NCBI GenBank assembly: GCA_021730285.1
Contig: CP082962.1
Location: 2,728,001-2,792,000 of the forward strand
Length of the DNA stretch: 64,000 bases
Origin: Desulfovibrio sp. JY
Lineage (GTDB): Bacteria > Desulfobacterota > Desulfovibrionia > Desulfovibrionales > Desulfovibrionaceae
Direction of reading: 5' to 3'
This document shows, piece by piece, positions 28,358-37,139 of the stretch (within the stretch, counting starts at the first letter, position 1; each line of letters begins with the position of its first letter). The notes beneath the pieces are model-generated. The model was given only the letters and a program-made list of their open reading frames with translations. It made no database searches and had not been told where the DNA came from. A program made the position numbers and the translations under genes.

Positions 28358-29581
28358 TCAGGCGGCGGGCTCCCCGATGCCGAGCACGGGCAGGCCGGCC
28401 CGGCGGAAATTGGCGCTCCAGGGAAGCGGGCTGACCGATTTCGGAAAGACGATCGGCGTCTCCCGGCCGGCGCGCGCCCTGGCCGCCTCGATGGCCTGGG
28501 CCAGGACGTCCGCCGCCCGTTTCGGGTCGGTCGGGTCGATGTTGCGGATGCGCGGATGTTCCCGGGACAGGTCCTTGGCCGGGGGATAGGCGTTGGTAAG
28601 GACTTCCAGGCCGAAGCAGGCCATTTCCAGCGGCGGATAGGACGGATGGGGCGAGGCCATAAGCGCCATGCCGACATGGCTTTGGAGCAGGGCGGCGGCG
28701 TAGTCGGCCATGGACAGGGTGCCGAGGCTATGCAGCACCGTGCCGTGGCCGAAATCCACGTCCTCGTGGGGCGTGCCGGCGCTTAAAAAGGTGACGTTGC
28801 GGCCCTGGGTCGGGCCATAGGTTGCGGCATAGGCGGCGATGACGGCCATCAGCGCCGGAAAGCAGTTGCGGTGGTGTCCGGGGCGGCCGTAGACGAGCAC
28901 GTTTATGCGTTCGCCCTGCCGGGCGGGAACGTTGCCGCCAAGGCTCCCGAGCACGGTGCCGAGCAGCGCGTCCAGGGAGGGTTTGACCACGATGGGGTTT
29001 GGGAAGGCATAGTTTCTGGCGGCGAAAAACCGGTACAGTTCCCGGGAATGGAAGATGGCCTGGCAGGCCTCGCCATGGCGGTAGGTCCCTTCGGCGGCCA
29101 GGTGCTTGAGCCCCATGGGATAAAAGCCCGGCTCCCAGTCCAGGATGAAATAGTAGAAGGGAATGGGGGGCAGACCGGCGGCGGCGAAAAGCGCGGCCGC
29201 CCGCTCCCAGACGAGCACCGTGCGCCAGTTGGGGCAAAGGAGCACGTCGGCCGGGTGAAAGACGATTTCCGCGCCGTCGTGCAGGGAAACGGTCTCGACG
29301 ATTTCCCCGGGTCGGCGCAGCAAGGCCGCGCCGCAGTCGATGCGCCCGGAAGCTTCCGGCAGGGGCGTGAGGACAAGGCAGCGCACGGCCGCGTAATGGG
29401 GGGCCAGATGGGCGGCCAGGGCCAGAGCCGAGGCCATGCCGCCGAACAGGTGTTCCCGGTGCAGATGGGGCAGGCAGATATTCAGGCGCGGCGGCCCGGG
29501 CTCGCGGCGCACGGCGAAGCGGGCGCGCGGGGGAAGCAGGTCGTCGAAGGCGTCGGGATCGTAGGGGACGGATGCTGACAT
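28358..29581 (-). CDS. WsaF-like glycosyltransferase (rhamnosyltransferase type)
   Basis: 407 residues. The N-terminal motif LNICLPHLHREHLFGGMASAL (in parts LNICLPHLHREH and LFGGMASALALAAHL) with PFYYFILDWEPGFYPMG near 145 matches the WsaF/rhamnan-synthesis type. The C-terminal domain has LVYGRPGHHRNCF, SAGTPHEDVDFGHG and MASPHPSYPPLEMACFGLEV, a GT4-like donor site. ATG 29581 lies four bases after the HD-domain gene stop. The ribosome site is weak, so translation may be coupled. Likely builds surface polysaccharide; the sugar is inferred from family only. Confidence 0.8.
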   Translation of the reverse strand: MSASVPYDPDAFDDLLPPRARFAVRREPGPPRLNICLPHLHREHLFGGMASALALAAHLAPHYAAVRCLVLTPLPEASGRIDCGAALLRRPGEIVETVSLHDGAEIVFHPADVLLCPNWRTVLVWERAAALFAAAGLPPIPFYYFILDWEPGFYPMGLKHLAAEGTYRHGEACQAIFHSRELYRFFAARNYAFPNPIVVKPSLDALLGTVLGSLGGNVPARQGERINVLVYGRPGHHRNCFPALMAVIAAYAATYGPTQGRNVTFLSAGTPHEDVDFGHGTVLHSLGTLSMADYAAALLQSHVGMALMASPHPSYPPLEMACFGLEVLTNAYPPAKDLSREHPRIRNIDPTDPKRAADVLAQAIEAARARAGRETPIVFPKSVSPLPWSANFRRAGLPVLGIGEPAA

Positions 29582-29585
29582 GGAG

Positions 29586-30662
29586 CTATCCGGCGTTGGC
29601 GGGCGGCTTGGGGGCCGCCTCCGGCTCCGGGGAGGGCGCATCCTCCTTGACGGCCTGTCCGCCGTTCTTGAGTATTTCCGCATCGGCCAGGATCATGATC
29701 AGGCGCTTGAACATGGCCTTGTCCAGGGTATCCTTGCGGGCCTCCATCTTGCGCAGGGCCTCGAAGGGCGGATAGGCCGGCCGCCAGACGCAGGCCCGGG
29801 TCAGGGCGTCGTAGGTGTTGCAGACGCAAAGCGCCTTGACGTAGGCCGGGATGCCGGCGCCGGGCAGCCCGGCGGGAAAGCCCCGGCCGTCCTCCTGCTC
29901 GTGGTGGAATAAAATGCAGTGCATGGTCTCGGGCGGCAGCGGCAGGCCCATGCAAAATCCGACCCCGAGCGCCGGATGGGAGCGGAACTGGGTTTCCTCC
30001 TCGGGCGTCCAGGAGTCCGGCCGACGCTCGACGAGTCCGGGGGGCAGGCCGAGCTTGCCCACGTCGTGCAACAGCGCCCCGACCCCGACCTTGACGAGCA
30101 ATGCCTCGTTAAAGCCCTTGCGGTCCATGAGCATAAGCGAGGTGAGCACCATGACGGCCAGGCCGTGCTGGTATTCCTGGTAGCCCTTGGAAACCAGCCG
30201 GGCCACGTTTTGCACCGCGCCCGGATCCTGTAAAAAGCCCACGGTCTGGCGCACGAGCTTGCCGATCTGTTCGAACCGGGCGCGGCTTATGGAATGGGGT
30301 AGCTTTTCCTCGAGCACGCATTTGGCCAGGGAAACGGCGCTTTCGTGCCAAACCTCGGCTCGCTCGGACAGGGGAATGGATTCGTCGAGGAGCAGTTCGC
30401 CGAGGCTTTCGCGCAGGTAATTCTCGTAATGGCGCAGCTCACCCTGGTGGATGTAGACTGTCGGCGTGCCCGTGGACCGCAGCCGGCCCAGTTGTTCCTT
30501 GCTGAAGGCGGCCCCGCGCGAGGCGTAGAGCACGAGCCCGGACCCCTTGCGCACGTAGACGGAGAACCGGCCGTTGCCCCAGGGGCGCAGGGAGAGGGTC
30601 TTTACCGGAAAATACGACTTGAGTTCCGGGGACGGGAGGGCGTCTTCGGGGGCGGTGTTCAT
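29586..30662 (-). CDS. HD-GYP-like domain protein
   Basis: 358 residues. The N-terminal 110 residues resemble the small domain that precedes HD-GYP in other proteins (TLSLRPWGNGRFSVYVRKG). The HD domain follows with LLHDVGKLGLP near 198, HPALGVGFC, and HHEQEDGRGFPAGLPGAGIP near 250, the GYP signature with Tyr replaced by Phe, so cyclic-di-GMP hydrolysis is plausible but not certain. A Pro/Glu/Ala-rich tail ends the protein. It overlaps the Pat-type gene by four bases and precedes the glycosyltransferase genes, suggesting second-messenger control of surface sugars (inference). Confidence 0.86.
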   Translation of the reverse strand: MNTAPEDALPSPELKSYFPVKTLSLRPWGNGRFSVYVRKGSGLVLYASRGAAFSKEQLGRLRSTGTPTVYIHQGELRHYENYLRESLGELLLDESIPLSERAEVWHESAVSLAKCVLEEKLPHSISRARFEQIGKLVRQTVGFLQDPGAVQNVARLVSKGYQEYQHGLAVMVLTSLMLMDRKGFNEALLVKVGVGALLHDVGKLGLPPGLVERRPDSWTPEEETQFRSHPALGVGFCMGLPLPPETMHCILFHHEQEDGRGFPAGLPGAGIPAYVKALCVCNTYDALTRACVWRPAYPPFEALRKMEARKDTLDKAMFKRLIMILADAEILKNGGQAVKEDAPSPEPEAAPKPPANAG

Positions 30663-33358
30663 GCGGGAGCCGCCTCCCCGGGGCCGGGATCGTTTAAGGG
30701 CAGCCGCATTTCCGCCACTTCCTCGTCGTAGTTGCGCACCACCGAAAAGCCGAGCTTGTCGGCCAGGCCCTGCATGCCGCCGTTTTCCATGAGCGCCTGC
30801 CCGGTCAGCTCCCGCGTGCCGCGTTCCTTGCAGTAGCGGATGATTTTTTCCATGAGCAGCCGCCCGAGTCCCTGGCCTTTGAGGTCCGAGCGCACGATGA
30901 CCGCGAATTCGGCCGAGGAATTGTCCGGCCTTGTCGAGGCCCGCACCACGCCCAGGGTCTCGGGCGCGTCGTCGTCGCCCGGAGCGGTGGCGATAAAGGC
31001 CATCTCCCGCTCGTAGTCGATCTGGGTCAGCCGGGCCATCTCGGTATGGGTGAGCTCACGCACCACGCCGAAAAACCGGAAGCGCAGGTCCTCGGGCGAG
31101 AGGTGCTTGAAAAAGGCGAAATGGGCCGGCTCGTCCTCGGGCCGGATGGGGCGCAGCATGACGTGGCGGCCGGATTTGAGGGTCACGCACTCCTCGAGTT
31201 CCCGGGGGTAGGGCCGGATGGCCAGGCGGTGCGGATTGGGCTGCGCCTCCGGGGTGAGCCGGATGGCCGCGCCGATGACCTGCACGCCTTCGGGCGTGGC
31301 CAGGATGGGGTTCAAGTCGATGGCCGCGATGCGCTCCAGGTCGGCCACGCATTGGGAAATCTGGTTGAGCGTCAGACAGATGGCGTCGATGTTCGCGCCG
31401 GGCTGGCCGGCCGCGCCCTTGAGCGTCGCCGCGACGCGGGTGCGGAAGATGAGGTCGCGGGCCAGGGACATGTTGAGCGGGGTGAGGGCCACGGCCTTGT
31501 CCCGCGTCACCCTGGCGGCGATGCCCCCCTGGCCGAAGATGACGTACGGTCCGAAGACCGGGTCCACCCGGGCCTGGATGGTCACCTCGTGGGCGCCGGT
31601 CCGTTTGCCCATCTCCTGGATCACGTAGCCCTCGATGTGGGCCTCGGGCACATGGGCCAGGGCGCGCGACCGGACCGCCTCGGCCGCTTCGAGCACGGCC
31701 TCCCCGCCGGAAATGTCCAGGGCGATGCCGCCTACGTCGAAGGGCTGGGGAATGTCCGGGGAGACGATCTTGACCGCCACGGGATAGCCCAGGGCCTCGG
31801 CGGCGGCCACGGCGTCGTCGGCGTCTTCGGTGAACTGGGAGGCCACGGCCGTCACGCCATAGTAGCCGAGCACTTCCTTGGCCTCGGGATCGGTCAGCGT
31901 GAGGCGCCCCTCGGCAAAGGCGCGTTCCACCACGGCCCTGGCCGCGTCCGGGTCCGGGGCGAATTCGCTCGGCAGGCTCGCCGGCATCTCCATGAGCAGT
32001 TCCTGGTTGCGGCGGTAGCGCAGCAGATGCACGAAGGCGGAGACGGCCTGGTCCGGCGTCTCGTAGGTGGGCACGCCGGCGTCGTTTAAGGTCTTCAGCG
32101 CCCCGCCCGAAGCCGGGTCGTAGCCCATCCAGCAGGCCAGCACCGTGCGGTTGGTCTTGGCCAGCACATCGGCCATGGCCGAGGCGGCGTCGTCGGCCGA
32201 GATGCCGGGAAAGGGCACGTGGATGACGAGCACGGCGCTTATGTGCGGCGAGCGCAAAAGCGCCCGCAAGGCTTCGGCGTAATCGGCCGGGGCGGCGTCG
32301 AAGCTCATGTCCACCACGCCGTGGCGCAGCCAGTTGGGGCCGAGCAGGGCGGAAAGCGACTCGCTGGCCTCGGCGTCGAAATTGGCGAGTCCCCCGCCGC
32401 CTTCGAGCAGGGCGTCGGCGGCCATGATGCCGATGGAGCCGCCGTTGGTCAGGATGGCGAGCGTGTCCCCGCGCAGGGGGCGCGAGCGGGCCAGTGTCTG
32501 GGCGGCGTCGAACAGCGCGTCGATTTCGCCCACGCGCAGCATGCCGGCCCGGCGAAAAGCCTCGTCGTAGACCTCGTCGCGGCCCTCGGACGGATCCGGC
32601 GGGTAGATGCTCCAGAGCTTGCGCCCGGGTTTTATCACCAGCACCGGCTTGTTGCGCGCCGCCGCCCGGGAGGCGCTCATGAACGACCGCGCGTCGGTGA
32701 CGGACTCGATATAGAGCAGGATCGAGCGCGTATGCGGGTCCTGGGCCATGTAGTCAAGGATGTCGGCGTACTTGAGGTCCACCCGGTCGCCAAGCGACAA
32801 AATATGGGAAAAGCCGATGCCCTTGGTGCCGGCCCAGTCGAGGACGGCGGAAAAAAGCGAGGCGGACTGGGAAATAAAGGCGATGCGGCCGGGGATGGCT
32901 TCGGAAGTGGCCAGGGAACAGTTGAGCCCGAGCCCCGGCACGACCAGCCCGAGCCCCGACGGCCCCAGGATGCGCAGGCCCGACGGCGCGGCGGCCTCGA
33001 GCATGCGGGCGCTTAAGGCGCGCTTGGCCTCGCGCGGCAACTTGGCCCAGCCCGGAGGCAGCACCACGGCCGCGCCCACGCCCCGGCGGCCGAGGTCGCG
33101 CAGGTATTCCGGCACGGACTCCGGATCGGTGGCGATGACGGCGAGGTCCGGAGTCAGGGGCAGCGTGTCCACCGACTTGTAGCAAAGCACCCCGGAGATG
33201 GCGTCATGGGCGGGATTGACCGGCATGACCGGCCCCAGGAACTTGCCGCCAAGCAGGTTTTTCATGATCACCGCGCCCACGTGGCCGGGATCGGCGGAGG
33301 CGCCAATGACGGCCACGGAATTGGGCCGGAACAGGGCGTCAAGGCTTCGGGCGCTCAA
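30659..33358 (-). CDS. Pat-type protein: acyl-CoA synthetase (NDP-forming)-like domains fused to GNAT acetyltransferase
   Basis: 899 residues. CoA-binding domain (about 8-130, NSVAVIGASADPGHVGAV), succinyl-CoA ligase-like domains (about 145-450), ATP-grasp domain (about 480-690) and a C-terminal GNAT domain (about 730-885) with the acetyl-CoA loop VRSDLKGQGLGRLLMEKII. This is the architecture of the Pat/YfiQ protein lysine acetyltransferase. No ATG opens the gene near the conserved start. TTG 33358 has GGAG six bases upstream and begins just before the CoA-binding domain. Divergent from an enoyl-CoA hydratase-like gene. Confidence 0.9.
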   Translation of the reverse strand: MSARSLDALFRPNSVAVIGASADPGHVGAVIMKNLLGGKFLGPVMPVNPAHDAISGVLCYKSVDTLPLTPDLAVIATDPESVPEYLRDLGRRGVGAAVVLPPGWAKLPREAKRALSARMLEAAAPSGLRILGPSGLGLVVPGLGLNCSLATSEAIPGRIAFISQSASLFSAVLDWAGTKGIGFSHILSLGDRVDLKYADILDYMAQDPHTRSILLYIESVTDARSFMSASRAAARNKPVLVIKPGRKLWSIYPPDPSEGRDEVYDEAFRRAGMLRVGEIDALFDAAQTLARSRPLRGDTLAILTNGGSIGIMAADALLEGGGGLANFDAEASESLSALLGPNWLRHGVVDMSFDAAPADYAEALRALLRSPHISAVLVIHVPFPGISADDAASAMADVLAKTNRTVLACWMGYDPASGGALKTLNDAGVPTYETPDQAVSAFVHLLRYRRNQELLMEMPASLPSEFAPDPDAARAVVERAFAEGRLTLTDPEAKEVLGYYGVTAVASQFTEDADDAVAAAEALGYPVAVKIVSPDIPQPFDVGGIALDISGGEAVLEAAEAVRSRALAHVPEAHIEGYVIQEMGKRTGAHEVTIQARVDPVFGPYVIFGQGGIAARVTRDKAVALTPLNMSLARDLIFRTRVAATLKGAAGQPGANIDAICLTLNQISQCVADLERIAAIDLNPILATPEGVQVIGAAIRLTPEAQPNPHRLAIRPYPRELEECVTLKSGRHVMLRPIRPEDEPAHFAFFKHLSPEDLRFRFFGVVRELTHTEMARLTQIDYEREMAFIATAPGDDDAPETLGVVRASTRPDNSSAEFAVIVRSDLKGQGLGRLLMEKIIRYCKERGTRELTGQALMENGGMQGLADKLGFSVVRNYDEEVAEMRLPLNDPGPGEAAPA

Positions 33359-33473
33359 ACAAAGCTCCGCGGCAGAGGTTAGGGAGGGTTCGGGCAAGGA
33401 TAGAAGGCTCGCCCGGCCAAGGCAAGGGGTTTTGGCGTTTTCGGGCTGCCGGCGTGGGGGAGGCGCGGTCGTG

Positions 33474-33502
33474 TTGACAGGTCGTGGCGGCGATGGCAGG
33501 TT
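33474..33502 (+). promoter_or_regulatory. Weak sigma-70-like promoter
   Basis: A perfect TTGACA (33474-33479) is followed after 17 bases by CAGGTT, a poor -10 match. It lies about 80 bases before ATG 33584 in the 225-base divergent spacer between the Pat-type and hydratase-like genes. Confidence 0.3.
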
Positions 33503-33583
33503 CCAATAAAGCCGGCGGTTTGACGCCGGGAACCGGCGGCCGGACGCCACGGCTTCCCGCCGCGCGCCAGCAAGGAGGTTTCC

Positions 33584-34390
33584 ATGGAAGTCGCCACCAG
33601 CTTGGTTACCGACAACGAGTTTTTTTCTTCCGAACGCCGGGACAACATGCTGATCGTGCGGGCCAAGCCCCACTTCGTCACGCACGCCCGGGACCTCAAA
33701 AAAATCGACACCTTTTTCGATCACCTGGAGATCATCGCCCATACCGACCAGGTGAGTGTGGTCATTTTCGTCGGCCCCCACCAGCCGAGCGGCGCCGGCG
33801 ACACCTTGAAGTTTTTCGACGACTTCCTGACCTCGCGGCGGGAGGATTTCCTCATCCAGCGCCTGTTCAATCTCGTCAACAACTATACCGTGACCATGGC
33901 CGGCCTCAACAAGGTCACCATCCACGCCGACAGGGGCCATGTTTCGTTTTTCCACTTAAACGGCGCGCTGTCGTGCGACTACCGTATCGTGGGCGAAGGC
34001 ACGTTGTTCGAGAACGCCTTTGCCGAGCTCGGCACGGTTCCCAAGGGCGGCGGCGGCTATTTTCTGTCGCGCCTGCTCGGCGGCGGCAAGGCGGGCGAAG
34101 TGCTCCAATGGCCGCGTTTTTCCGCCGAAGAGGCGCTCGACCTCGGCATCGTGGACAAGATCGTGCCCGCCGACCGCATCGAGGAAGAAGCGATCAAGGT
34201 CGCCCACAATTACCGGGAGCCGCAGGTTTCCACCATGCTGGCCATCCGCAAGCTGCTCAAAAGCGACCTGGGCGATTTGCGCCGGTCCCTGGAACTCGAG
34301 GATCTGTTGATTCTCAACCGCGTGAATTCGCCGGAATTCAAGAAGGCCATGGCCGAACGACGGGCCGCCCGGGAGGCCGCCGGAGCGTGA
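33584..34390 (+). CDS. Enoyl-CoA hydratase/isomerase (crotonase) family protein
   Basis: 268 residues. Crotonase-fold landmarks are visible: LSCDYRIVGEGTLFENAFAE near 128, LGTVPKGGGGYFLSRLLGGG near 150, and FSAEEALDLGIVDKIVPAD near 178. The usual G-G oxyanion segment before the CDYRI strand is replaced by HADRGHVSFFHLNGA, so normal hydratase chemistry is doubtful. AAGGAGG precedes ATG 33584 at ideal spacing. The gene is alone on this strand and ends 21 bases before a repeat hairpin. Function unknown beyond the fold. Confidence 0.85.
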   Translation: MEVATSLVTDNEFFSSERRDNMLIVRAKPHFVTHARDLKKIDTFFDHLEIIAHTDQVSVVIFVGPHQPSGAGDTLKFFDDFLTSRREDFLIQRLFNLVNNYTVTMAGLNKVTIHADRGHVSFFHLNGALSCDYRIVGEGTLFENAFAELGTVPKGGGGYFLSRLLGGGKAGEVLQWPRFSAEEALDLGIVDKIVPADRIEEEAIKVAHNYREPQVSTMLAIRKLLKSDLGDLRRSLELEDLLILNRVNSPEFKKAMAERRAAREAAGA

Positions 34391-34397
34391 AATGGGG

Positions 34398-34475
34398 ATG
34401 CCTCCGGCGGCCAGGGGGAAACTTTTTGAAAAAAGTTTCCCCCTGGACCCCCTTCAAAAACTTTCAAAGGGGATC
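34398..34475. repeat. Outer inverted repeat, left copy, with 36-bp hairpin
   Basis: Contains the hairpin CCAGGGGGAAACTTTTT-GA-AAAAAGTTTCCCCCTGG (34411-34446; arms 17 bases) and the tail ACCCCCTTCAAAAACTTTC. The whole 78-base segment recurs in inverted orientation at 37036-37113 with only a few differences. The hairpin may also terminate the hydratase-like gene. Between here and 34714 no coding sequence is supported. Confidence 0.78.
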
Positions 34476-34713
34476 GAGGGGCGCGTAGCTTCACCCCATG
34501 CGGGGGTGGAGGCTTTTCCGAATTCGAAAAGAAGGCAGACTTTTTTCAAGAAGGGCGGGAACGCATTGTTCCGGTGCGCGGAAGCGTTCGATGCGGCCGA
34601 AAGTCTTTACCGACAGGCCGTAACGGTATTGCATTGCGCGTTGGGAGGATTTCCATCCGAGCCTGAGGCGCGATCGGGAAACAGGATACTTCCAGGAAGG
34701 GACGCGTGACCTG

Positions 34714-34799
34714 GGTCGGCGGGGGCGGGTGGAGCGGACGCGAAGGCGTATTCTTCAAATATGCGCCGCACGCGGCCGACCTGCCCGCCCCCGCCGACC
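34714..34799. repeat. Inner inverted repeat, left copy (86 bp)
   Basis: 86 bases with terminal inverted repeats GGTCGGCGGGGGCGGG / CCCGCCCCCGCCGACC and a core containing GTATTCTTCAAATATGC. Its reverse complement occurs at 36604-36689 with the same length and roughly eight mismatches. The element looks like a small non-coding mobile or REP-like unit. It lies 50 bases after the Ahb-type gene stop. Confidence 0.75.
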
Positions 34800-34848
34800 A
34801 GCAGAGAAGTTCTAAGGGTATTTCCGCATACCTGGCAGCCTCGCCGGG

Positions 34849-35337
34849 CTAGAAATAGCGCATACTGACTTTCTTGAGTTCCTTGAGGCTGAAAAGCATG
34901 GCGTAGTCGTCGAGGCCCGTCTCGCGGCAAAGCGCCTCGACCACGGCCTGGCAATCGTCCTGGTTGCGGCCGTGGATCATGGTGTAAAGATTGTACGGCC
35001 AGTCCAGGCAGTTGATCCGGTGGTAGCAGTGGCTGATTTCCGGACGCTTGGACATGATGGCGCCCATGCGGTCCACGTCTTCCTCGGACACGTACCAGGC
35101 CACCATGACGTTGGCCCCGAACCCGGCTTTCTGGTGCTTGAGCGTGGCCCCGAACCGCCGGATCTCCCCGGACGCGGTCATGCGGGAGAGCAGGGCGATG
35201 ACATGGGCTTCGTCCGTGCCCGCGGCCGCGGCAATGTCGGCATAGGGCGTGGCCGAGTCGGGCAGGCTGCCCTGCACCCGTTTGAGAATTTCCCTGTCGG
35301 TGTCCGTCAGTTCGGTTTTCGCCGCTTTCGTGGTCAT
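34849..35337 (-). CDS. Siroheme decarboxylase subunit, AhbA/AhbB (Lrp/AsnC-like)
   Basis: 162 residues. Lrp/AsnC-type helix-turn-helix (about 10-70, ending GEIRRFGATLKHQKAGFGAN) followed by a ferredoxin-like domain with HCYHRINCLDWPYNLYTMIHG near 115 (read HCYHR, then WPYNLYTM) and a C-terminal LKELKKVSMRYF. This matches siroheme decarboxylases of the alternative heme pathway, which convert siroheme to 12,18-didecarboxysiroheme in sulfate reducers and methanogens. Which of the two subunits it is cannot be decided here, and no partner is in the window. ATG 35337 was preferred because the upstream extension reads through the promoter side. Divergent from gpsA. Confidence 0.85.
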   Translation of the reverse strand: MTTKAAKTELTDTDREILKRVQGSLPDSATPYADIAAAAGTDEAHVIALLSRMTASGEIRRFGATLKHQKAGFGANVMVAWYVSEEDVDRMGAIMSKRPEISHCYHRINCLDWPYNLYTMIHGRNQDDCQAVVEALCRETGLDDYAMLFSLKELKKVSMRYF

Positions 35338-35536
35338 GGCCGCTCCCGCTTGCGTCGTTGGAAAGCCTTTGTCTCTACCGGCTTTGTATGCTAGAGGCAA
35401 CTCCACGCGGCGTCGCGCCTGGGGGCATATTTCGGACCTTGGGCGGACGATCGGCGATTATGAAACGGGGGGGGCCGGCCAGGGGCGCGCGCGACAGGCG
35501 CGACGCCCGGGGGCGTACCCGTCGGAGGCGCATTTC

Positions 35537-36529
35537 ATGAAGATAGCGGTGTTGGGCGGCGGCAGCTGGGGCACCACCCTGGCCGACCTGCTGGCGAAAA
35601 AGGGCCACGATGCCCGGCTTTGGGTGCGCGAACAGGCGGTCATGAGCGAGATCCGCACCACCCGGGAGAATTCCTGGTATCTGCCCGGCCGCAAACTGGC
35701 CGACAACCTCGAGGTCAGCACCGACGCGGCGGCCGTATCCGACGGGGTCAAGCACTTCGTTTTCGCCGTCCCCTGCCAGTTCATCCGCAATGCCTACCAG
35801 CGCTATCTCAAGTACCTGCCCAAGGGCGCAGTGATCATCTGCGCGAGCAAGGGCATCGAGCTCGACAGCCTCATGACCATGTCCCAGGTGTGCGAGGACG
35901 CCCTGGCGGCGGTCAAGCCCCGTTTCGCCATGCTTTCGGGGCCGTCTTTCGCCTACGAGGTCATCCGCGAAATGCCGACGGCCGTGACGCTTGCCTGCAA
36001 GGACAAAAAGGCGGCCAAAGAGGTGCAGGAGGCGCTGTCCACGTCCTATTTCCGGGTCTACACCTCCACGGACGTGCGCGGGGTGGAACTTGGCGGGGCG
36101 ATCAAGAACATCATCGCCATCGCCGCCGGCGTGGCCGACGGGCTGGGGTTCGGCGGCAATGCCCGGGCGGCGCTCATCACGCGGGGGCTTAGCGAAATGA
36201 GCCGGCTCGGCAAGGCCATGGGCGGCGAGCGGCAGACCTTCATGGGGCTTTCGGGCATGGGCGATCTGGTGCTCACCTGCACCGGCGACCTGTCCCGCAA
36301 CCGGCAGGTCGGCCTGCGCCTGGCCAAGGGCCAAAAACTCCTCGACATCCTGGCCGAGATGAAGATGGTGGCCGAGGGCGTCAAGACCACCGAGGCGGTC
36401 CATGCCCTGTGCGGCAAGCTCGGCATCGACATGCCGCTGAGCGAGCAGGTCTATGCCATCTTATATAAAGACAAGGACCCGTCCGAGGCCGTCTACGAGC
36501 TGATGACCCGTTCGCTCAAGGACGAATAG
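35537..36529 (+). CDS. gpsA: Glycerol-3-phosphate dehydrogenase [NAD(P)+]
   Basis: 330 residues, full length. Reduces dihydroxyacetone phosphate to sn-glycerol-3-phosphate for phospholipid synthesis. The N-terminal dinucleotide site IAVLGGGSWGTTLADLL, VIICASKGIEL near 98, MLSGPSFAYEV near 135, the catalytic lysine region LGGAIKNIIAIAAGVADGL near 190 and GLSGMGDLVLTC near 240 are all present. ATG 35537 has GGAGG seven bases upstream; longer readings overlap the divergent Ahb-type gene. It is bracketed by two nested inverted-repeat pairs. Confidence 0.97.
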   Translation: MKIAVLGGGSWGTTLADLLAKKGHDARLWVREQAVMSEIRTTRENSWYLPGRKLADNLEVSTDAAAVSDGVKHFVFAVPCQFIRNAYQRYLKYLPKGAVIICASKGIELDSLMTMSQVCEDALAAVKPRFAMLSGPSFAYEVIREMPTAVTLACKDKKAAKEVQEALSTSYFRVYTSTDVRGVELGGAIKNIIAIAAGVADGLGFGGNARAALITRGLSEMSRLGKAMGGERQTFMGLSGMGDLVLTCTGDLSRNRQVGLRLAKGQKLLDILAEMKMVAEGVKTTEAVHALCGKLGIDMPLSEQVYAILYKDKDPSEAVYELMTRSLKDE

Positions 36530-36603
36530 GTTTAAGTCTTTTCCGATTGGGTTGATTGGGTTGGTCGCTCGATTGGCCGATGACTTGATTTGATTGGTTG
36601 GGT

Positions 36604-36689
36604 GGTCGGCGGGGGCGGGCAGGGCAGCCGCGTGCGGCGCATATTTGAAGAATACGCCTTCGCGTCCGACCTGCCCGCCCCCGTCGGCC
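36604..36689. repeat. Inner inverted repeat, right copy (86 bp)
   Basis: Reverse-complement partner of 34714-34799, same length, about 90 percent identical by eye. It keeps the terminal GGTCGGCGGGGGCGGG and the core GCATATTTGAAGAATACGCC. It starts 75 bases after the gpsA stop. Confidence 0.75.
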
Positions 36690-36690
36690 C

Positions 36691-36861
36691 TGGTCACGCG
36701 TCCCATCTCCGGCAGCCGTCCTCTTGCCCCGGCCACGTGTCCCCATCACTGGAAGCCGTTCTATTCCCCGGCCGCGCGTCCCCATCGCTAGGACGCCATC
36801 CTGTTGTCCCGGCCGCGCGTCCCATCTCCGGAAGCCGTCCAGTCGCCTCGGCCGCGCGTCA
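36691..36861. repeat. 39-bp imperfect tandem repeat, about four and a half units
   Basis: CGCGTC or CGTGTC anchors recur at 36697, 36736, 36775, 36816 and 36855, a period of 39 to 41. Each unit reads roughly CGCGTCCCATCTCCGGAAGC then CGTCCTNTTGCCCCGGCC. Adjacent to the inner inverted repeat in a convergent space. Nothing codes convincingly here; the reading frames across it give low-complexity Arg/Gly peptides. Bases 36862-37035 show no further recognisable feature. Confidence 0.65.
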
Positions 36862-37035
36862 GGACCGAATGGCGAATGTCCCTGCACGCAAGACATCGGC
36901 TGCGGTTTGTCGGCAAACGCGCCCCCCGCACGAACATCCCTTCGCCAGAAACGACGCCTTCCTGCCCTCGTTCAGGACAAGCCTCCCACCATCTCACGGC
37001 ACTGAAGAATATCCCTCTTTTCCTGGGAGTTATGC

Positions 37036-37113
37036 CCCCCCCTTTGAAAGTTTTTGAAGGGGGTCCAGGGGGAAACTTTTTTTAAAAAGTTTCCCCCTGG
37101 CCGCCGGAGGCAT
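37036..37113. repeat. Outer inverted repeat, right copy, with 36-bp hairpin
   Basis: Reverse complement of 34398-34475. The hairpin CCAGGGGGAAACTTTTT..AAAAAGTTTCCCCCTGG occupies 37065-37100, and GCCGCCGGAGGCAT on its right mirrors the ATGCCTCCGGCGGC that precedes the left copy. It lies 27 bases from the stop of the leftward receiver gene and may terminate it. Confidence 0.78.
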
Positions 37114-37139
37114 TTCTTCCCTCTCCCTCCCTCCATCTA

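Noticed and set aside
33359-33955. N-terminal extension of the Pat-type protein
   Set aside because: The frame stays open upstream but runs antisense through the hydratase-like gene. The conserved CoA-binding domain begins right after TTG 33358.
34392-34709. Small plus-strand gene between the repeats
   Set aside because: It begins inside the repeat hairpin and lacks a ribosome site; its product looks random.
36691-36861. Possible CRISPR array
   Set aside because: The units are contiguous and all parts vary alike; there is no alternation of constant repeats and unique spacers and no cas gene nearby.
36516-36896. Minus-strand frame with repeated Arg/Gly peptides
   Set aside because: The repetition comes from the 39-bp DNA tandem repeat; no start site and no family.
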